DNA of 64,000 nucleotides from CALGYY01 sp963678485 (lineage in GTDB: Bacteria > Bacteroidota > Bacteroidia > Bacteroidales > CAIWKO01): NCBI GenBank assembly GCA_963678485.1, contig OY782882.1, positions 4,154,001 through 4,218,000 of the forward strand, in the 5' to 3' direction. Within the stretch, counting starts at the first letter, position 1; every line of letters starts with the position of its first letter. Below are positions 25,506 to 34,497 of the stretch, piece by piece. Made by a program: the position numbers and the translations under genes. The notes under the pieces are model-generated. The model was not told where the DNA came from. It searched no databases and was given only the letters and a program-made list of their open reading frames with translations.

Positions 25506-26549
25506 ATGAAATTCAATATTGCCAGTCGTTCAATTCTTGCCTTTACACTGCTTATTGCAGTTTTCGTTTTTTTTGCATCCTGCGGCAATTCTAATGAGAA
25601 AAAAGATCAGACCGTAAACCTCGACAGTTTACCTCCGGAATTAGCTGCCCTTACCAAAGCCATTCAGGAGCATCCCACCGTTGCAGCACTCTATCAGCAG
25701 CGTGCTCAATGGTATCTCGAAAATAAAAAACCTGAAGTTGCAATGTCTGATATCAATAAAGCTATTGAACTCGATTCAAAAGTGCCATTGTATTATCGCA
25801 CCTTATCGGATGTGTATTTTTCTATGGGTAAATCCCAGAATTGTCGCGATGCGCTCAACAAAGCCATCGAAATCGATGTGAAAGATACCGCAGCATACCT
25901 TAAGCTCGCTGAGCTTGAATTCTTTTTTAAGGAATATAAAAAATCCTTTGGATATCTCGACGAAGCCCTCAAACTAGATCCAACCAATGCAAGAGCATTC
26001 TTTATCAAAGGAATGGCCTACAAGGAAATGGGCGACACCGCAAAAGCCGTACGTTCTATGCAGCAAGCGGTGGATAACAATCAAGGATATTACGAAGCCT
26101 ATATGCAACTTGGGTTGCTGTATACAGCCAAACATAATCCATTAGCAGTCGATTATTTTAATAATGCACTTAATATTGATCCGAAAAGTGTCGAGACCTA
26201 TTATGCACTGGCTATGTTCTATCAGGAAAACGAAGAGTATAACAAGGCCATTGAGACCTATACCATGTTGTTGAAGATCGATCCCAAAAATAAATTCGCT
26301 CATTATAATTTGGGATATATTCATTTGGTCTATCTGCGCGTGTATGATGTCGCAATACAGCATTTCACCGATGCAATTAATTGCGATAAAAACTACGCTG
26401 AAGCTTGGTACAACAGAGGATATTGCTATGAATTGCTGGGCGACATAATGAACGCTAAAAAAGATTATCAGCAAGCCATCATGATTAAACCCAACTATCA
26501 ACGTGCCGTTGATGGCCTTAATCGTGTTGATGAATTATCACATAAATAA
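25506..26549 (+). CDS. TPR-repeat lipoprotein
   Basis: 347 aa. The signal peptide ends in the lipobox FASC and is followed by GNSNEKKDQ. About seven tetratricopeptide repeats fill residues 60-335, for example PEVAMSDINKAIELDSKVP and KAIETYTMLLKIDPKNKF. TPR arrays act as protein-binding scaffolds; no enzyme domain is present. It starts 12 bp after the recA terminator, so it has its own promoter nearby, and 10 bp separate it from the peptidase gene downstream, so those two are likely one unit. Confidence 0.85.
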   Translation: MKFNIASRSILAFTLLIAVFVFFASCGNSNEKKDQTVNLDSLPPELAALTKAIQEHPTVAALYQQRAQWYLENKKPEVAMSDINKAIELDSKVPLYYRTLSDVYFSMGKSQNCRDALNKAIEIDVKDTAAYLKLAELEFFFKEYKKSFGYLDEALKLDPTNARAFFIKGMAYKEMGDTAKAVRSMQQAVDNNQGYYEAYMQLGLLYTAKHNPLAVDYFNNALNIDPKSVETYYALAMFYQENEEYNKAIETYTMLLKIDPKNKFAHYNLGYIHLVYLRVYDVAIQHFTDAINCDKNYAEAWYNRGYCYELLGDIMNAKKDYQQAIMIKPNYQRAVDGLNRVDELSHK

Positions 26550-26559
26550 TGATACAATT

Positions 26560-28599
26560 ATGAAATTACGACTTTTTGTATTGCGCTGCATTGCTACAGC
26601 TGCAGTGGTTTTCACTGCTATCAGTGTTAACGCTCAGGGAAAACTTACTCCGGAGTTACTTTGGAAATTAGGTCGCGTAAGCGAGATTCAACTTTCTCCT
26701 AATGGAAATACGCTGCTCTATGGAACAACATGGTACAATCTTGCCGAAAACAAAGGAAATCGAGACATCTATACCTTGGGTGTAAACGGTGGAACGCCTG
26801 TAAAATTAACCACTTTCGAGGGGACTGACTTTAATGCAATTTGGCGCCCCGATGGAAAAAAAATCGGTTACATTTCCACTTCAAGCGGCGATGCCCAACT
26901 TTGGGAAATGAACCCAGATGGTAGCGGAAAAACCCAAATATCATTCTATCCCGGAGGTATCAATGGTTTTTCATATGCTCCTAATATGAAGAACATTCTA
27001 TTTATTAAAGATGTCAAACTCGACAAAACTGTTCAGGATGTTTATCCCGATTTACCTAAAGCCGATGCTTTGATTATCGACGACTTAATGTATCGTCATT
27101 GGGATAGCTGGACTGACTTCGCATACAGTCATGTGTTTGTTGCAGCCTACACCGATGGAAAATTGGGCGATTCAAAAGATCTGATGCCAGGCGAAAAGGC
27201 CGATTGTCCGTTGCAACCTGGTGGTGGCATGGAACAGATTGCCTGGAGCCCCGATGGTTCTAAGATCGCCTATACCTGCAAAAAATTAAAGGGTTTGGAT
27301 TATGCTATCAGCACTAATTCTGATATCTATCTGTACGACCTTGCAACCGGCAATACTGAAGATCTCAGTATCGATAATCAAGGCTATGATATGGAACCAG
27401 CCTTTTCTCCTGATGGAAAATATCTGGCGTGGACCAGCATGAAAACTCCAGGCTTCGAAGCCGACAAAAGCAGGATTATCCTTATGGATCTAGCAACTCG
27501 CAAACTTACCGACCTCACTGCAAACTTTGATCAGAGTTCGTCGAATCTAAAATGGCATCCTACCGAAGCCGGCGTTCTCTATTTTATTTCTGGTATTAAT
27601 GCAACCTATCAGGTATATAATGTCAATGTGAAAACCGGTGTTATCAAGCAACTCACTACTGGACCTCATGATTATACCGAACTTGCTGTTGGAGAAAAAG
27701 TAGTGGCAGGAATTCGTATGTCATTGTCATCGCCCTCAGAAATCTATACGATTGATGCATCAGGCAAGGAAACACAAATATCGTTTACCAATAAGGAGAT
27801 TCTTGCTGGTATCACCATGGGAAAGGTTGAAGAACGCTGGATTAAAACAACCGATGGAAAAAAAATGCTCACTTGGGTGTTGTATCCACCTGATTTTGAT
27901 AAAACAAAAAAATACCCTGCATTGCTTTATTGCCAGGGCGGACCTCAAAGTGCGGTCAGTCAGTTTTGGTCGTATCGCTGGTGTTTGCAGATGATGGCTG
28001 CTAACGGCTATATCGTTGTCGCGCCCAATCGTCGCGGATTACCAACATTCGGACAGGAATGGAATGATGAAATCAGCGGTGATTATGGCGGTCAGAATAT
28101 GAAGGATTATCTCACCGCCATCGATACTGTTTCTACCGATCCATGGGTTGATAAAAATCGTTTAGGAGCTGTTGGTGCTAGTTATGGAGCGTATTCGGTA
28201 TATTGGCTGGCCGGACATCATGAAGGTCGTTTCCGCGCATTCATTGCCCATTGCGGCATGTTCAATCTCGAAAGCTGGTATGGCTCTACTGAAGAATATT
28301 GGTTCCCTGATTATGATTTGGGTGGCGCCTATTGGGAAAAATCAGCTGGAAAAAATTATGATTTCTCTCCCCATAAATTCATTGGCAATTGGGATACGCC
28401 GATTTTGGTGATTCATGGTGGAAACGATTTCCGTATTCCATATACCGAAGGAATGCAGGCTTTCAATTGTGCGCAATTGAAGGGTGTTCCCAGTAAATTT
28501 CTGTTCTTTCCCAACGAATCACACTTCGTTACCAAGCCTCAGAATTCGGTACTTTGGCAGCGCGAGTTTTTTAAATGGCTGGATAATTATTTGAAATAA
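26560..28599 (+). CDS. S9 family (prolyl oligopeptidase) serine peptidase
   Basis: 679 aa from the ATG at 26560, chosen because it begins a signal peptide ending in VNAQ; an earlier in-frame start would overlap the upstream gene. The N-terminal ~400 residues are a beta-propeller with WD40/TolB-like blades (LSPNGNTLLY, AWSPDGSKIAY, FSPDGKYLAW). The C-terminal alpha/beta-hydrolase domain has the nucleophile motif GASYGAYS, the acid in IHGGNDFRIP and the His in NESHFV, so the triad is intact. It is predicted to be a periplasmic dipeptidyl- or acyl-peptidase. Confidence 0.9.
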   Translation: MKLRLFVLRCIATAAVVFTAISVNAQGKLTPELLWKLGRVSEIQLSPNGNTLLYGTTWYNLAENKGNRDIYTLGVNGGTPVKLTTFEGTDFNAIWRPDGKKIGYISTSSGDAQLWEMNPDGSGKTQISFYPGGINGFSYAPNMKNILFIKDVKLDKTVQDVYPDLPKADALIIDDLMYRHWDSWTDFAYSHVFVAAYTDGKLGDSKDLMPGEKADCPLQPGGGMEQIAWSPDGSKIAYTCKKLKGLDYAISTNSDIYLYDLATGNTEDLSIDNQGYDMEPAFSPDGKYLAWTSMKTPGFEADKSRIILMDLATRKLTDLTANFDQSSSNLKWHPTEAGVLYFISGINATYQVYNVNVKTGVIKQLTTGPHDYTELAVGEKVVAGIRMSLSSPSEIYTIDASGKETQISFTNKEILAGITMGKVEERWIKTTDGKKMLTWVLYPPDFDKTKKYPALLYCQGGPQSAVSQFWSYRWCLQMMAANGYIVVAPNRRGLPTFGQEWNDEISGDYGGQNMKDYLTAIDTVSTDPWVDKNRLGAVGASYGAYSVYWLAGHHEGRFRAFIAHCGMFNLESWYGSTEEYWFPDYDLGGAYWEKSAGKNYDFSPHKFIGNWDTPILVIHGGNDFRIPYTEGMQAFNCAQLKGVPSKFLFFPNESHFVTKPQNSVLWQREFFKWLDNYLK

Positions 28600-28634
28600 T
28601 ACGGCAATTATTTAGCGTCCATCCATAGGACTCG

Positions 28635-28757
28635 GTGGCTGATTATAAAGTTTCAGATGCAAGGCGTCCGAAGTGCTGTAGGGCAGGAGTTTACTGGCGT
28701 AATCGACTGTCAGATAACACAAGTAGAACACCGCAGACGGATTTTATAGACAGCCAC
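28635..28757. mobile_element. 123-bp TIR element (MITE-like), intact copy
   Basis: The ends are GTGGCTGATTATAAA (28635-28649) and TTTATAGACAGCCAC (28743-28757), inverted repeats matching at 13 of 15 positions. A second copy on the other strand, of equal length once its insert is removed, lies at 52088-52693; the interior aligns well, sharing GGCGTCCGAA-type and TTTACTG blocks. The last base of the element is also the final base of the TAG stop of the minus-strand ligase gene. There is no coding capacity. Confidence 0.7.
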
Positions 28758-30064
28758 TATTTTATCGCATTCCGGTGATCAATGAACTTCACCGGTTTGC
28801 GGCTTGCTGGCGGAAATGCAATGGTACTGAGTTCTTCAGGACTTTCAAATTTTATTGTTGGTGATACTCTGAGTCTGGCTCTGAAATGGTCTTTCAAATC
28901 CTTTTCTAATTGCTCTCCCGCTTGATCCGAAGCAATGCGTATCATAATTTCATCGGTGCCAATGGCATTGGTGGAGACTTCTACTACGTAAATAAGTACC
29001 TCAGGAATATTATCCAGAATATCATATAAGGCAGGTGGATACAAGGTAGTTCCTTTGAACTTAATCATATGTTTTTTACGGCCAATGATAGGGCCTACGC
29101 GCAATGTGGTGCGACCACAACTGCATGGTTCATTGTAATGATGACATAGATCTCCACTCTTGAAACGTAGTAATGGCATGCCTTCTACGCCAAGTGTTGT
29201 GAAAACTAACTCGCCAACTTCACCTTCACCAACAGGCTCATCATTATCATTTAGAAATTCTGCGATGATAAGTTCCGGATGATGATGCCCGCCCTTACCG
29301 GCTTTGCAATCAGTGAAAGCACTGGCCATTTCAGTAGAAGCATATGTTGAATAAAGTTCTAAATCCCATTTTTCAAGAATGCGACTTCCCAGTGTATTCA
29401 GGCTCAAATCTTCGTTTCGCAGTGGTTCTCCAATGCATACCGCTTTTTTTACAGAGGTGTTTCTATAATCAATACCGCGTTTTTCGGCGTATTCAATGAG
29501 TTTCAGAATAAATGAGGGAACACAAATAAAAGTTGTTGGATTTACCCGGCAAATCGAATCCCACTGAAGTTCAGGAATACCGCCGCCAACACGCACTATG
29601 CCTGCGCCCATCATGCGGATGCCCATGAAGTAGGCCAATCCTGCCATGAAGCGACGATCGATGGTGGTCATGAGTTGGTATACATCTGTTTCAACACCAC
29701 CGGCACAGACAAAAGAAATGGCTTCATTATAGGCCAGTCGTTGCAGGTCTTTCTCAGTCATAGCAAAGGTTACAGGATCTCCCAGTGTGCCTGATGTGGT
29801 GACATAATCAATCACTTTATTACGCTTCACGCAAAGAAAGTCATCATTGCTCATCTGTATATCATCCTTCGTCGTCACCGGAATTAAGCGAAGATCTTCA
29901 AGCGTTTTAATCTTGCCGATGTCGATGTGATGCTTCTTGAAATGCTTCTGGTAAAAGGGAGAGCAAGCCTGAAGATAGGCCAGCGTTTCACGCATCTTTT
30001 CTTCCTGAAAATGTTTGATGGTTGTCGCGTCTTGCCTTTCTATATCGGGAAATAGATTCATCAT
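28757..30064 (-). CDS. PaaK-like AMP-forming CoA ligase/adenylating enzyme
   Basis: 435 aa, the size of phenylacetate-CoA ligases. Motifs: the ATP-binding YVTTSGTLGDPV near residue 88, the A5-like STYASTEMASAF near 242, and TTLGVEGMPLLRFKSGD near 288. The C-terminal small domain has IGRKKHMIKFKGTTLYP. PaaK-type enzymes activate aryl or other carboxylic acids as acyl-AMP, then acyl-CoA. Here an acyl carrier protein is encoded two genes away, so loading onto the carrier is possible. It is the last gene of the minus-strand cluster, 9 bp after the sulfotransferase. Substrate unknown. Confidence 0.85.
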   Translation of the reverse strand: MMNLFPDIERQDATTIKHFQEEKMRETLAYLQACSPFYQKHFKKHHIDIGKIKTLEDLRLIPVTTKDDIQMSNDDFLCVKRNKVIDYVTTSGTLGDPVTFAMTEKDLQRLAYNEAISFVCAGGVETDVYQLMTTIDRRFMAGLAYFMGIRMMGAGIVRVGGGIPELQWDSICRVNPTTFICVPSFILKLIEYAEKRGIDYRNTSVKKAVCIGEPLRNEDLSLNTLGSRILEKWDLELYSTYASTEMASAFTDCKAGKGGHHHPELIIAEFLNDNDEPVGEGEVGELVFTTLGVEGMPLLRFKSGDLCHHYNEPCSCGRTTLRVGPIIGRKKHMIKFKGTTLYPPALYDILDNIPEVLIYVVEVSTNAIGTDEIMIRIASDQAGEQLEKDLKDHFRARLRVSPTIKFESPEELSTIAFPPASRKPVKFIDHRNAIK

Positions 30065-30073
30065 AATAAATTT

Positions 30074-31171
30074 TTAATGACCGCAAGCGGTCAAGGGTTG
30101 ATTCAAATGTTCAGCCTCCATGGCGGCTTTGATCTCTAGCTTTTCTTCATCAGTAAGTGAATAATTGTTCTTCTCATAATCGCGGTTCGTATCAAGAAAC
30201 TGCAATATTGACTGATGATATTCTTCGGTGAACTCCAAGCCCAGCGATTGATAAGCCTTTTGGATGGTATCTATGGGCGAAGCAACTAAGTCTTTGTAAC
30301 TAATTTCTGCTTTTCGTGATGAAGGTAATAGTGCCAACTGGGTATTGATTTCAGTCAGCATATTACGGTATACTATCGCAACATCCTTTATTTGCGGTGC
30401 TTTCCCGCGGTGATTCATTACATTTTGTTCACCCACCACGGTCCACATCCTTATCGTGGATGGGATTACTTCCATTGGATCGCGGTAAATATGGATAAAG
30501 CGTGCTTGAGGGAATTTCTGGCTCAGATATCCGATACGCATTGAATGGAATGGGTTTTTAAGTATTAATCGTTTTTGATTATACCAGGAAAGCTTAGTAT
30601 AAAAGCTTTCCAGCGCTAATTCCCACTTCTTTTTTTGTGATGCAGCAGGCATGAAGTCGGCCTCTTGTTGTAACAGGAAATATGTTGATGACCTCGGAAA
30701 CATCAGTTGTTTTAATGGAGATTCGCCGCACATTCTGAAGAGTGCGAACTCACATTCCTGTGGCTCATCAATGCCAGCTTTCATATTATCGAAGGGTCTG
30801 AATTTTCCTATCATCCGCTGCATTAACGGAGCGTAGTAGGGGCGGGCTGTAACAAAGCCCTCAGGCATGGCGGTCTGATATAAAGTGGGTGCTGCAAGCA
30901 AAGGATCGAGCGACATCAGCTTGTGCAGATATGTGCTCCCCGTGCGCCAATGGCCAACAATAAATACCGGATCTGTTGGCAACGGATGATTGTTGATATA
31001 ATCTCCGTAAATAATGCGTTCGCGCCGTGTAAAGAAAGACGACCAAAGGGAGTTTTGCAACAAGAGCAGAAAGCGAATTATAGTTCTTGGGCTAGCACCG
31101 CATTTGTTGCTGCGTATAAGCCGCATCAATTGCCTGAATCGAATCCCAGTGACCAGATACCCACTTTTCAT
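30074..31171 (-). CDS. Sulfotransferase family protein
   Basis: 365 aa. The PAPS 5'-phosphosulfate loop is VGHWRTGSTYLH (core RTGST at residues 76-80), and the 3'-phosphate motif is RFIHIYRDPMEVIPS near residue 220. These match the Sulfotransfer_3 family, which moves sulfate from PAPS to hydroxyl or amino groups of small molecules or glycans. There is no signal peptide, so it is cytoplasmic. It sits between the ACP and CoA-ligase genes, suggesting the cluster's product carries a sulfate ester. No PAPS synthesis genes are in the window. Confidence 0.85.
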   Translation of the reverse strand: MKSGYLVTGIRFRQLMRLIRSNKCGASPRTIIRFLLLLQNSLWSSFFTRRERIIYGDYINNHPLPTDPVFIVGHWRTGSTYLHKLMSLDPLLAAPTLYQTAMPEGFVTARPYYAPLMQRMIGKFRPFDNMKAGIDEPQECEFALFRMCGESPLKQLMFPRSSTYFLLQQEADFMPAASQKKKWELALESFYTKLSWYNQKRLILKNPFHSMRIGYLSQKFPQARFIHIYRDPMEVIPSTIRMWTVVGEQNVMNHRGKAPQIKDVAIVYRNMLTEINTQLALLPSSRKAEISYKDLVASPIDTIQKAYQSLGLEFTEEYHQSILQFLDTNRDYEKNNYSLTDEEKLEIKAAMEAEHLNQPLTACGH

Positions 31172-31200
31172 AATGTGAAAAAAGCAAAAGGCAGTATGCC

Positions 31201-31485
31201 TTATTTTTTTTGTTTAGCTTGCTCTTCCACAATGAATGCTGAAATGCTGTTCACCGAATTCATAATGCTGCGGGCGAGATTCTGGTCGTCCAAACGAACG
31301 CCATAGGTTTTTTGAACAGCCATGATTAATTCAATGGCATCGATAGAATCGAGGGTGATAGTATTTTCTCCTGAAAACAATGAAGGTTCATCTTGTATAG
31401 TTTCGGGATCCACATCCTGCAATTTCAGGGTATCCACCACTAATTTTTTTACTTCTGATTTTAATTGTGCAGGTATTTCTGTCAT
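31201..31485 (-). CDS. Acyl carrier protein
   Basis: 94 aa, acidic, with the phosphopantetheine site LDSIDAIEL (Ser47) and a four-helix pattern. It is distinct from a housekeeping AcpP, with a longer N-terminus, DSID instead of DSLD, and a Lys-rich end (EQAKQKK). It lies 30 bp after the BtrH-like gene and 29 bp before the sulfotransferase, so it is the dedicated carrier of this cluster. It probably holds the acyl group that the BtrH-like protein transfers. Confidence 0.9.
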   Translation of the reverse strand: MTEIPAQLKSEVKKLVVDTLKLQDVDPETIQDEPSLFSGENTITLDSIDAIELIMAVQKTYGVRLDDQNLARSIMNSVNSISAFIVEEQAKQKK

Positions 31486-31515
31486 GTTGTTGAGTTTATT
31501 CTGTTCAATAATTAG

Positions 31516-32523
31516 TTATTTTACGGTAATCATCAATTCTTTGAAAAAGGCCTCTTCAGCATCAGCACGCTGATTTATCAATTGCCCAATCTCTCCTAAT
31601 TTATCGATACCCAGATCGCGGTTTTTGCCCATACGCGCAGCTTTCAAAGATATCTCCCTCCATCCGTCACCAATCTCCATCATCTGTTTCGATAATGTAA
31701 GTAAGCGGGGTTCATTGCATTTTTCTGCAGCCTGTCGCAGAAATGTCGCATACATAAAACGGAATCCGGCACCACCGGTTCCCTGATCTTCAAGCAAAAT
31801 ATTTATTTTCGAAACCTCGTGCGACAAATGTTCGGTGTCAGTAGCTAATTTCGGCCATTCTACAATGTGTTTGGCGAATTTTCGCATGCCTTTAATTCCA
31901 ATAAATGGAACAGGCAACTTCAACATATTTCTGCATGCCTTCTGTATCCCTTTGCGGATGGCAGGTTCAAAATCAATTTGAGTAGGAATGTAAGTGGGAT
32001 AATAAATAAATCCCTTAGGTGAAAAATTCCCGCCTGCAAAACGACCTTTACGCATGGAGTCTTCAGGTAGGGAGACAATCTTAGGGAAATAGCTGTCGCT
32101 TATCAAATAATTGCCGTCCTGCTTGCCAACTACATTCATGAAATGCACATTGATATGTACGCGCAAGTAATCAGGAATGTAATCCATATAAAAGAAATCT
32201 ACCTGAGTAGCTACTGTGATTCCCTTGTCCAGCAAGGCGTCCAGTGCGAGCATGCCCTTTTGTTCGTTGTTGAACTTATAGGTATTCCATTTTACACCTA
32301 ATCGCTTTGCAATGTTTTCCCTCACTTGCCCGGGCTTGCTACGAACAATGAACTGTGGGAATAGGAAACGCTTACCGGTAAAATAACCAAAGAAAATACC
32401 GCTGGATATCCCAAATACCATAGCTTCGCTTATGTCGAGACCTCCGTGATTCAGTTGTGCAGTTACAGTCCCTGTTTCACAGTGGGCGGCCATTTTATGC
32501 TGAAAGGTATGCTGCTCGCTCAT
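31516..32523 (-). CDS. BtrH-like acyltransferase (BtrH_N / DUF4872)
   Basis: 335 aa. The N-terminal ~150 residues match the BtrH N-terminal domain: HCETGT with Cys15, GLDISEAMVFGISSG, and HFMNVVG with His127 followed by ISDSYF with Asp143; these form a plausible Cys-His-Asp triad of a papain-like fold. The C-terminal half matches DUF4872. In butirosin biosynthesis BtrH moves an acyl group from a carrier protein to an amine of the sugar scaffold. The ACP gene directly downstream fits the same type of reaction here. It overlaps the regulator gene by four bases. The acceptor is not known. Confidence 0.85.
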   Translation of the reverse strand: MSEQHTFQHKMAAHCETGTVTAQLNHGGLDISEAMVFGISSGIFFGYFTGKRFLFPQFIVRSKPGQVRENIAKRLGVKWNTYKFNNEQKGMLALDALLDKGITVATQVDFFYMDYIPDYLRVHINVHFMNVVGKQDGNYLISDSYFPKIVSLPEDSMRKGRFAGGNFSPKGFIYYPTYIPTQIDFEPAIRKGIQKACRNMLKLPVPFIGIKGMRKFAKHIVEWPKLATDTEHLSHEVSKINILLEDQGTGGAGFRFMYATFLRQAAEKCNEPRLLTLSKQMMEIGDGWREISLKAARMGKNRDLGIDKLGEIGQLINQRADAEEAFFKELMITVK

Positions 32524-33035
32524 TTTTTCAGATCCTCCACTTTTGTAAGTACAACCAAGGGATTGCCCGTGGTTTCCTGCGTAATCGTGTTTTTCTCGGT
32601 GAGGTCTTCCTCTTTATTGTAAAAATGATATTTAATATTCTGTCCTTTTGATGATAAAATCATCTGAAATAGATTCGATACTGGAATATTAAAAACATCT
32701 GCATATTTTTTCAAATCGCGTACCTTCGCTTTTTCGAAGCCTTTCATGCTAAGGTGTCTCTTTACCTTTGCAACGCTGCTTCCTGCTCGCTGAGCTAATT
32801 CCTGAACAGTCAGTTCTTCAATAGCCATATAATAATGAATCGGACTGACCTCAGCCTTAATCAGCTTTTCACGCATCATGCGTTCGCGATGTTCCATCTT
32901 TTTCCAGAAATCGTCAAGATCGTTTTCAATCAGGTAAGAACCGGTTTCGAACGAACCATAGCTTCCGTCTTCTTTTTCCGCATACATCACAAATGTTTGT
33001 TTCTGCGGGGTGGATTGCATGTCTTTTTCTTTCAT
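32520..33035 (-). CDS. Small HTH-containing regulator of the cluster
   Basis: 171 aa. Residues about 73-125 look like a helix-turn-helix (ELTVQELAQRAGSSVAKVKRHL, then KYADVFNIPVSNLF), of the XRE-like type. The flanking parts are charged and without a known ligand domain. An alternative start is Met6. Its stop overlaps the start of the BtrH-like gene by four bases, and the ABC permease gene ends 16 bp upstream, so it is embedded in the operon and probably controls it. A non-regulatory role cannot be excluded, because the HTH match is by eye. Confidence 0.6.
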   Translation of the reverse strand: MKEKDMQSTPQKQTFVMYAEKEDGSYGSFETGSYLIENDLDDFWKKMEHRERMMREKLIKAEVSPIHYYMAIEELTVQELAQRAGSSVAKVKRHLSMKGFEKAKVRDLKKYADVFNIPVSNLFQMILSSKGQNIKYHFYNKEEDLTEKNTITQETTGNPLVVLTKVEDLKK

Positions 33036-33051
33036 GAGCCGGAGTTTGAGG

Positions 33052-34497
33052 TTATTTTCTTCTCACAAAATTACGTAAAGCGATTACCAGTGCAAATGCA
33101 AAAAACAAATTCAAACGAAGTATATTGGGCCAGATGGTTTTAAGGTTTCCATTGCGCACAAACAAATCCAGAAAACTATCGATACCCCACCGCAGCGGCG
33201 AAATCATCGAAATGACACGCAAGGGTTCCGGCATCAGATACACCGGAAGGAAGATTCCCCCAAGAATGGCCAGAATTACAACCATAAATGAACCGAACAT
33301 TCCTGCCTGACTTTGCGATGAAGCAATAGAGCCCACAATCAGCCCAAAACCAATGGCGGCCATGGCACAGCTTATTGATGCAATAAAAATTGAGAAATAT
33401 GAATTGCCCATGTCCAGCGCAGGAAGGTCGCTAATTGCAGGAATGATGTGTATTCCCGTAAGGATCATAATTCCCATTTGACTCAAACATACAATGCTGT
33501 ACACAAAAGTCTTACCTCCCAATATCGTAAGATAGGCCACTGGCAAAGTGCGTAGCCTGTAATAAGTCCCCTGAGTACGCTCGGTAAGTATGCTCCCGGC
33601 TAAAGGAATTACTATGAAAAACATCGCAAACAAAGCAAATGCGGGAACATTATTTTGTACAAGTGTTGGCTCAAGGACAGCTTCGTTGCTGCGTGCATAC
33701 ACTTCTTTAACTTTTACAAGATTTTCCGAATCGGTCTTGAAATCGAAGGTGAGATTCCGACCAAAATCTTCCGTTAAATTTACTTCTGGATCTTTGTCTG
33801 GTGCTTCAATCTTGAGATCTGCAGGTGCATATTCACCCATGCGCTTCTTGAGCTCTGTATTGAACTCTATTTCCATAAGATCTAACTGACGCACCAATTC
33901 ACGCTTAATGGGAATCTTCGCCTGTTCATTTAACTGCTCAGGCAAAATTTTGAAAAAACGGTTTAATAATATCTGAAACTCCGTTGCCTGTATCAAGCGT
34001 TTCAATGATGCAGTAACGGTATTTTTATAGGATTCCCGAATGGCTGGATCAAAACTGAGTTCGATTTCTCCAATAGGTGTCATGCGATTGTTGATGGTTA
34101 GCGAACTGTCGCGTGAATGCTTTATAATCGCATCAGCCCGATCTTCAGCCAGCTTGGTGGAGCCTTCAGGAACCACAATACCAACCTGATATTCACCGCT
34201 GGCAATAAGTTGATTGGCTTTTTGCAGGGTAATCTCAGTTTCCCCAATCTTTTTAATTACTTCGAAATATCCCGATTCGTTTAAGCCTTTTTCAATGGTT
34301 TGCCCTAACTCCTTACGGTCGTTGTCGACAAACACTAATCCCACCTTGTTATCTGTTACAGATTTGAAGGCATTTTCCTGAGTTAGTGTAATCACAAGGA
34401 TTAATACCATGGGTAATGCAAATAGCAGCACCAACCCGGGAATATCCCTGATCAGAATCAGCATTTCTTTGATAACTGTGCCCCAAAATCCTTTCAT
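33052..34497 (-). CDS. ABC-2 type exporter permease
   Basis: 481 aa. One N-terminal membrane helix (near residue 25), a periplasmic domain of about 240 residues, then about five membrane helices from residue 280 on. This is the layout of ABC-2 permeases of the YhhJ/DrrB-like group (VIPLAGSILTERTQGTYYRLRTLP is typical). The large extracytoplasmic domain may contact an envelope partner. It overlaps the ATPase gene by one base. It is predicted to export the product of this cluster or a lipid-linked form. Confidence 0.9.
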   Translation of the reverse strand: MKGFWGTVIKEMLILIRDIPGLVLLFALPMVLILVITLTQENAFKSVTDNKVGLVFVDNDRKELGQTIEKGLNESGYFEVIKKIGETEITLQKANQLIASGEYQVGIVVPEGSTKLAEDRADAIIKHSRDSSLTINNRMTPIGEIELSFDPAIRESYKNTVTASLKRLIQATEFQILLNRFFKILPEQLNEQAKIPIKRELVRQLDLMEIEFNTELKKRMGEYAPADLKIEAPDKDPEVNLTEDFGRNLTFDFKTDSENLVKVKEVYARSNEAVLEPTLVQNNVPAFALFAMFFIVIPLAGSILTERTQGTYYRLRTLPVAYLTILGGKTFVYSIVCLSQMGIMILTGIHIIPAISDLPALDMGNSYFSIFIASISCAMAAIGFGLIVGSIASSQSQAGMFGSFMVVILAILGGIFLPVYLMPEPLRVISMISPLRWGIDSFLDLFVRNGNLKTIWPNILRLNLFFAFALVIALRNFVRRK

